In this document: positions 4,823 through 7,201 of the stretch, piece by piece
How positions within the stretch are numbered: position 1 is the first letter of the stretch
Layout of the letters: the number at the start of each line of letters is the position of its first letter
NCBI GenBank assembly: GCA_020216895.1
Contig: JAIWOM010000072.1
Location: forward strand, 1-7,201
From: Microcella sp.
Lineage (GTDB): Bacteria > Actinomycetota > Actinomycetes > Actinomycetales > Microbacteriaceae
Direction: 5' to 3'
Length of the DNA stretch: 7,201 bases
The notes under the pieces: model-generated
Databases searched by the model: none
The model's input: only the letters and a program-made list of their open reading frames with translations
What the model was told of the DNA's origin: nothing
Translations under genes and position numbers: made by a program

Positions 4823-6991
4823 TCAGCCGGCGTCGGTGAGCAGCTGCGCGATCGGCTCCTCGACCGAGGCGCTCAGGGTCAGCAGGAACAGGCGGGAAAG
4901 GTGATGGCGGTCGCTGTACGCCGGGAGTCCGCCGACAACGCTGTGGCACGTATCGGAATCGCAGAGTGCATCGGTGACATCGAACAACGTCACGGCGGTG
5001 TCGCCGAGCGTGCGGGCCCCGGCGGCGAGAGGGTCGGGGAGGAGAGCCTGGCCCCGCGGGGTCGAGCAGGGACTCGGTGAGGCAGCGGTCTGTTCGAGGC
5101 ACCGGGGCACGTTCTCACCCGGCAGCGGCGACGCGGCCATGACCAGCACAGGAGCTCCCCCGGAGCTCATCGTGTCGAGCGCCGATCGGAACGCATCGGC
5201 GATCTCTTCCTGCGTTTCGGGGACACCGTTCGATGCGAACTTCCGGGAGAAGCTGCTCGTGATGATCAGGTCGTAGTCGTCGGAGCTGGCGATGTCGGCG
5301 AGAGCGGACCTGCGCCACGGGTCGCAGGCGCTCGAACCGTTGATGTCGTCATCCCCGGTCCAGACGCGTCCCGGCTCGTGCAGAGCACAGCCCGCCATCC
5401 ACGAGATGACGACGTTCCAGCCCTCCCTCTGCGCGATCGGCAGCACCGCGTGCGCCCACTGGAACGCATGGCTGTCACCGACGATCGCGATGGTGGGTGC
5501 ATCCGGGCCCGACGTGAAGGTGCAGGGGTTCAGTGCTCCGCTCGATGCGCTGGGGCACTCCGACCAGGCCGTCTGCCACACGTCACCGCTCGGGCGCAGT
5601 CCCTGCTCGAGCTGTTCGAGCCAGGGCGTGGCGGTGACGATCCGGTCGTCGAGCTGGTGCAGATTCGGGCACGCGGCCGCGGGGTCCAGCATCGCCGGAG
5701 CGCCGAGGCAGGGGGAGTCTCCCGCGACTACGTCGTCGACGACGCTCGCAACCGCGTCCGCGGCCGTCTGCTTCTCGGTCGAGGCGATGCCGAAGGGCAC
5801 CAGGGAGATCACGATCGCGGTTGCGGCCATCACTGCCGCGAGCGCGTAGGTGCGCCGCGAGCCCCGTGCGATCCGTCCGAACCGCACCGGATCCTCGACC
5901 CAGCGCTTGGTCGCCCACGCGAGCCCGAGCGTGAGCACCAGGATCACGAGCCGGTCCGGCGTCGTCAGCTGGCGGTCGAGGACGTCAGGGGCGAAGACGA
6001 TGAGTGGCCAGTGCCACAGGTACGCGGAGTACGAGATCCCGCCGATCCAGACGATCGGCGCGAGGTTCGCGAGGCGTCCAGGCACGCCCTGGTTCAGGAG
6101 AGGGCCGACCGCGATGACGAGCAGAGTGCCCGTCACCGGGATGAGGGCGATCCAGCCCGGGAACGCCGTGGTGCCGGTGAGGACGATCGCGCTGACGACG
6201 ATCATCGCCGTGCCCGTCAGGAGTGCCGCGCCACCGATCAGTGTCGCTCGCGCGGGCGACGCACCGGTGACGGCGAGCCCTCGCTCGAGCCGCGGCCACA
6301 GCAGCGCCAGGAGCGCTCCGGCCGCGAACTCCCACGCGTGGCTGAAGGTCGAGAAGTATGTTCCACCGGGAACGAGCAGAGCGCTCGCGATCGAGTAGGC
6401 GAGGCTGATCATGATCACGGCCGCCGCCAGCGCGGTGAGTTCCCTTCGAGGAAGACCTCCGTCTCTTCTCCGTGCAGCAAGGACGGCGACGATCACGATC
6501 AGGATCGGCCACACGAGGTAGAACTGCTCCTCGACCGAGAGCGACCAGTAGTGCTGGAAGGGCGACTCGCCCTCGGCGGCGAAGTAGTCGACGGCGTTGG
6601 CCGCCAGGTACCAGTTCTGGACGAGACCGAGACTCGCCCAGAACTCCGCGAGGTTGCTGAGCCAGCGGGTCGCTGGCCAGAGGACGACGACGGCGATCAG
6701 CGAGACCATCAGCACCAGCAATGCTGCGGGGAAGAGCCGTCGGATCCGTCGGGCCCAGAACCGCGGCAGGGAGATCGAGCCCGCGTCGTCGAGCTCGCGC
6801 ACGAGGTGCGCGGTGATCAGGAACCCCGAGATGACGAAGAACACGTCGACGCCGACGAAGCCGCCCGTGAGCCTCTCCGGCCAGAGGTGGAAGGCGATGA
6901 CGAGAAGGACGGCGAGAGCGCGCAGGCTCTCGATCTCCGGCCGCATCGCACGTCGGGGAGCGTGCGGCCGCTGCGCGGTGCCGTTGCTCAT
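4823..6991 (-). CDS. Acyltransferase-3/SGNH fusion, probable surface-polysaccharide O-acyltransferase
   Basis: The 722-aa protein has the OafA/OatA-like architecture: an AT3 membrane domain (about 17-400, ten or more helices) joined to an extracytoplasmic SGNH domain (about 405-722). In known members the AT3 part brings an acyl group, usually acetyl from acetyl-CoA, across the membrane and the SGNH part transfers it to a glycan. AT3 signatures are SLRALAVLLVIAFH (22-35, with the key Arg24 and His35), GGFVGVDVFFVISGFLIT (43-60), RFWARRIRRLFPA (77-89) and HYWSLSVEEQFYLVWP (147-162). The SGNH part shows IVGDSH (503-508, nucleophile Ser507) and SDRHHLS (693-699, Asp694 and His697). All ten cysteines lie between 428 and 682, none in the AT3 domain. 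The start overlaps the upstream glycosyltransferase stop (ATGA) without a Shine-Dalgarno, suggesting translational coupling. The stop abuts that of the LCP gene. The substrate could be an envelope glycan or peptidoglycan. Confidence 0.93.
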   Translation of the reverse strand: MSNGTAQRPHAPRRAMRPEIESLRALAVLLVIAFHLWPERLTGGFVGVDVFFVISGFLITAHLVRELDDAGSISLPRFWARRIRRLFPAALLVLMVSLIAVVVLWPATRWLSNLAEFWASLGLVQNWYLAANAVDYFAAEGESPFQHYWSLSVEEQFYLVWPILIVIVAVLAARRRDGGLPRRELTALAAAVIMISLAYSIASALLVPGGTYFSTFSHAWEFAAGALLALLWPRLERGLAVTGASPARATLIGGAALLTGTAMIVVSAIVLTGTTAFPGWIALIPVTGTLLVIAVGPLLNQGVPGRLANLAPIVWIGGISYSAYLWHWPLIVFAPDVLDRQLTTPDRLVILVLTLGLAWATKRWVEDPVRFGRIARGSRRTYALAAVMAATAIVISLVPFGIASTEKQTAADAVASVVDDVVAGDSPCLGAPAMLDPAAACPNLHQLDDRIVTATPWLEQLEQGLRPSGDVWQTAWSECPSASSGALNPCTFTSGPDAPTIAIVGDSHAFQWAHAVLPIAQREGWNVVISWMAGCALHEPGRVWTGDDDINGSSACDPWRRSALADIASSDDYDLIITSSFSRKFASNGVPETQEEIADAFRSALDTMSSGGAPVLVMAASPLPGENVPRCLEQTAASPSPCSTPRGQALLPDPLAAGARTLGDTAVTLFDVTDALCDSDTCHSVVGGLPAYSDRHHLSRLFLLTLSASVEEPIAQLLTDAG

Positions 6992-7201
6992 AGGTCGGCG
7001 TGCAGCTGCCAGGTCTTCTCGGCCGAATCGAGCCAGCTGAAGGCCCGCGCGCGATCGCGCCCCGCGACCCGCAGCGTCTCGGCGTGCGCGTCGTCGTCGA
7101 CGACCGCCGCGATCGCCTCGGCGAGACGCTCGGGAAGGGTGTCGGCCGGCTCGCGCTCGACGACGTGCCCCGCCCCGCCCGCGACCTCGACGAGCGCCGG
7201 G
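6988..7201 (-). CDS. C-terminal fragment of a GT4-type glycosyltransferase (cut by window edge)
   Basis: Only the last 70 codons lie in the window; the frame reads inward from base 7200 and ends in TGA at 6990-6988. The translated end contains PALVEVAGGAGHVVE, then a helix LPERLAEAIAAVVDDD, then GRDRARAFSWLDSAEKTW. This is the typical end of GT-B, family-4-like glycosyltransferases: donor-site loop E-V-A-G-G-A-G, then A-x-A-I helix, then R-A-x-x-F-S-W followed by a helix packing back on the N-terminal domain. Such enzymes are usually cytosolic or membrane-associated and transfer a sugar from a nucleotide donor to a growing glycan or lipid carrier. The stop overlaps the AT3-SGNH start by 4 nt, so the two are almost certainly one operon. 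Donor and acceptor cannot be inferred from this fragment. Confidence 0.82.
   Translation of the reverse strand, partial: PALVEVAGGAGHVVEREPADTLPERLAEAIAAVVDDDAHAETLRVAGRDRARAFSWLDSAEKTWQLHADL

Overview
The window is very GC-rich, densely packed bacterial chromosome. TANNNT -10 boxes sit directly upstream of start codons, PurK and PurE are the two-enzyme bacterial type, and an LCP protein carries an N-terminal multi-pass membrane region. Together these suggest a high-GC Gram-positive actinobacterium, most likely Micrococcales/Microbacteriaceae. The family assignment is inference from overall style; there is no rRNA or other marker here to confirm it.

Layout. ugd (UDP-glucose 6-dehydrogenase, 63-1352, +) converges on and overlaps a small GtrA-family membrane protein gene (1328-1780, -). 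A 69-bp divergent intergenic region follows. Then comes a forward run of purK (1850-2950), purE (2968-3471) and an LCP-family (LytR-CpsA-Psr) cell-wall polymer ligase (3482-4822). This run meets, stop codon against stop codon, a reverse-strand pair: a 722-aa acyltransferase-3/SGNH fusion (4823-6991) and, overlapping it by 4 nt, the 3' end of a GT4-type glycosyltransferase (6988-7201, cut by the window edge). Noncoding DNA is limited to 1-62, 1781-1849, 2951-2967 and 3472-3481. No stretch over 300 bases lacks a gene. I saw no RNA gene, mobile element, CRISPR array or convincing terminator.

How the genes fit together. Five of the seven genes point to building and decorating cell-envelope polysaccharide. 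Ugd makes UDP-glucuronate, GtrA proteins assist lipid-linked sugar transfer across the membrane, and the glycosyltransferase adds sugars. The AT3-SGNH protein would O-acylate a surface glycan, and the LCP protein would attach a finished polymer to peptidoglycan. The two purine genes purK and purE (AIR to N5-CAIR to CAIR) sit in the middle and share a strand with the LCP gene.

The most useful observations are about gene starts and ends. ugd and purE have -10-like hexamers 6-7 nt before the start codon and look leaderless. The gtrA/purK intergenic region holds overlapping -10-like elements on the two strands. Both convergent pairs leave no room for a terminator, one of them sharing a single TGATCA. 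I found no convincing new biological system; the region reads as ordinary core genome with interesting small-scale architecture.
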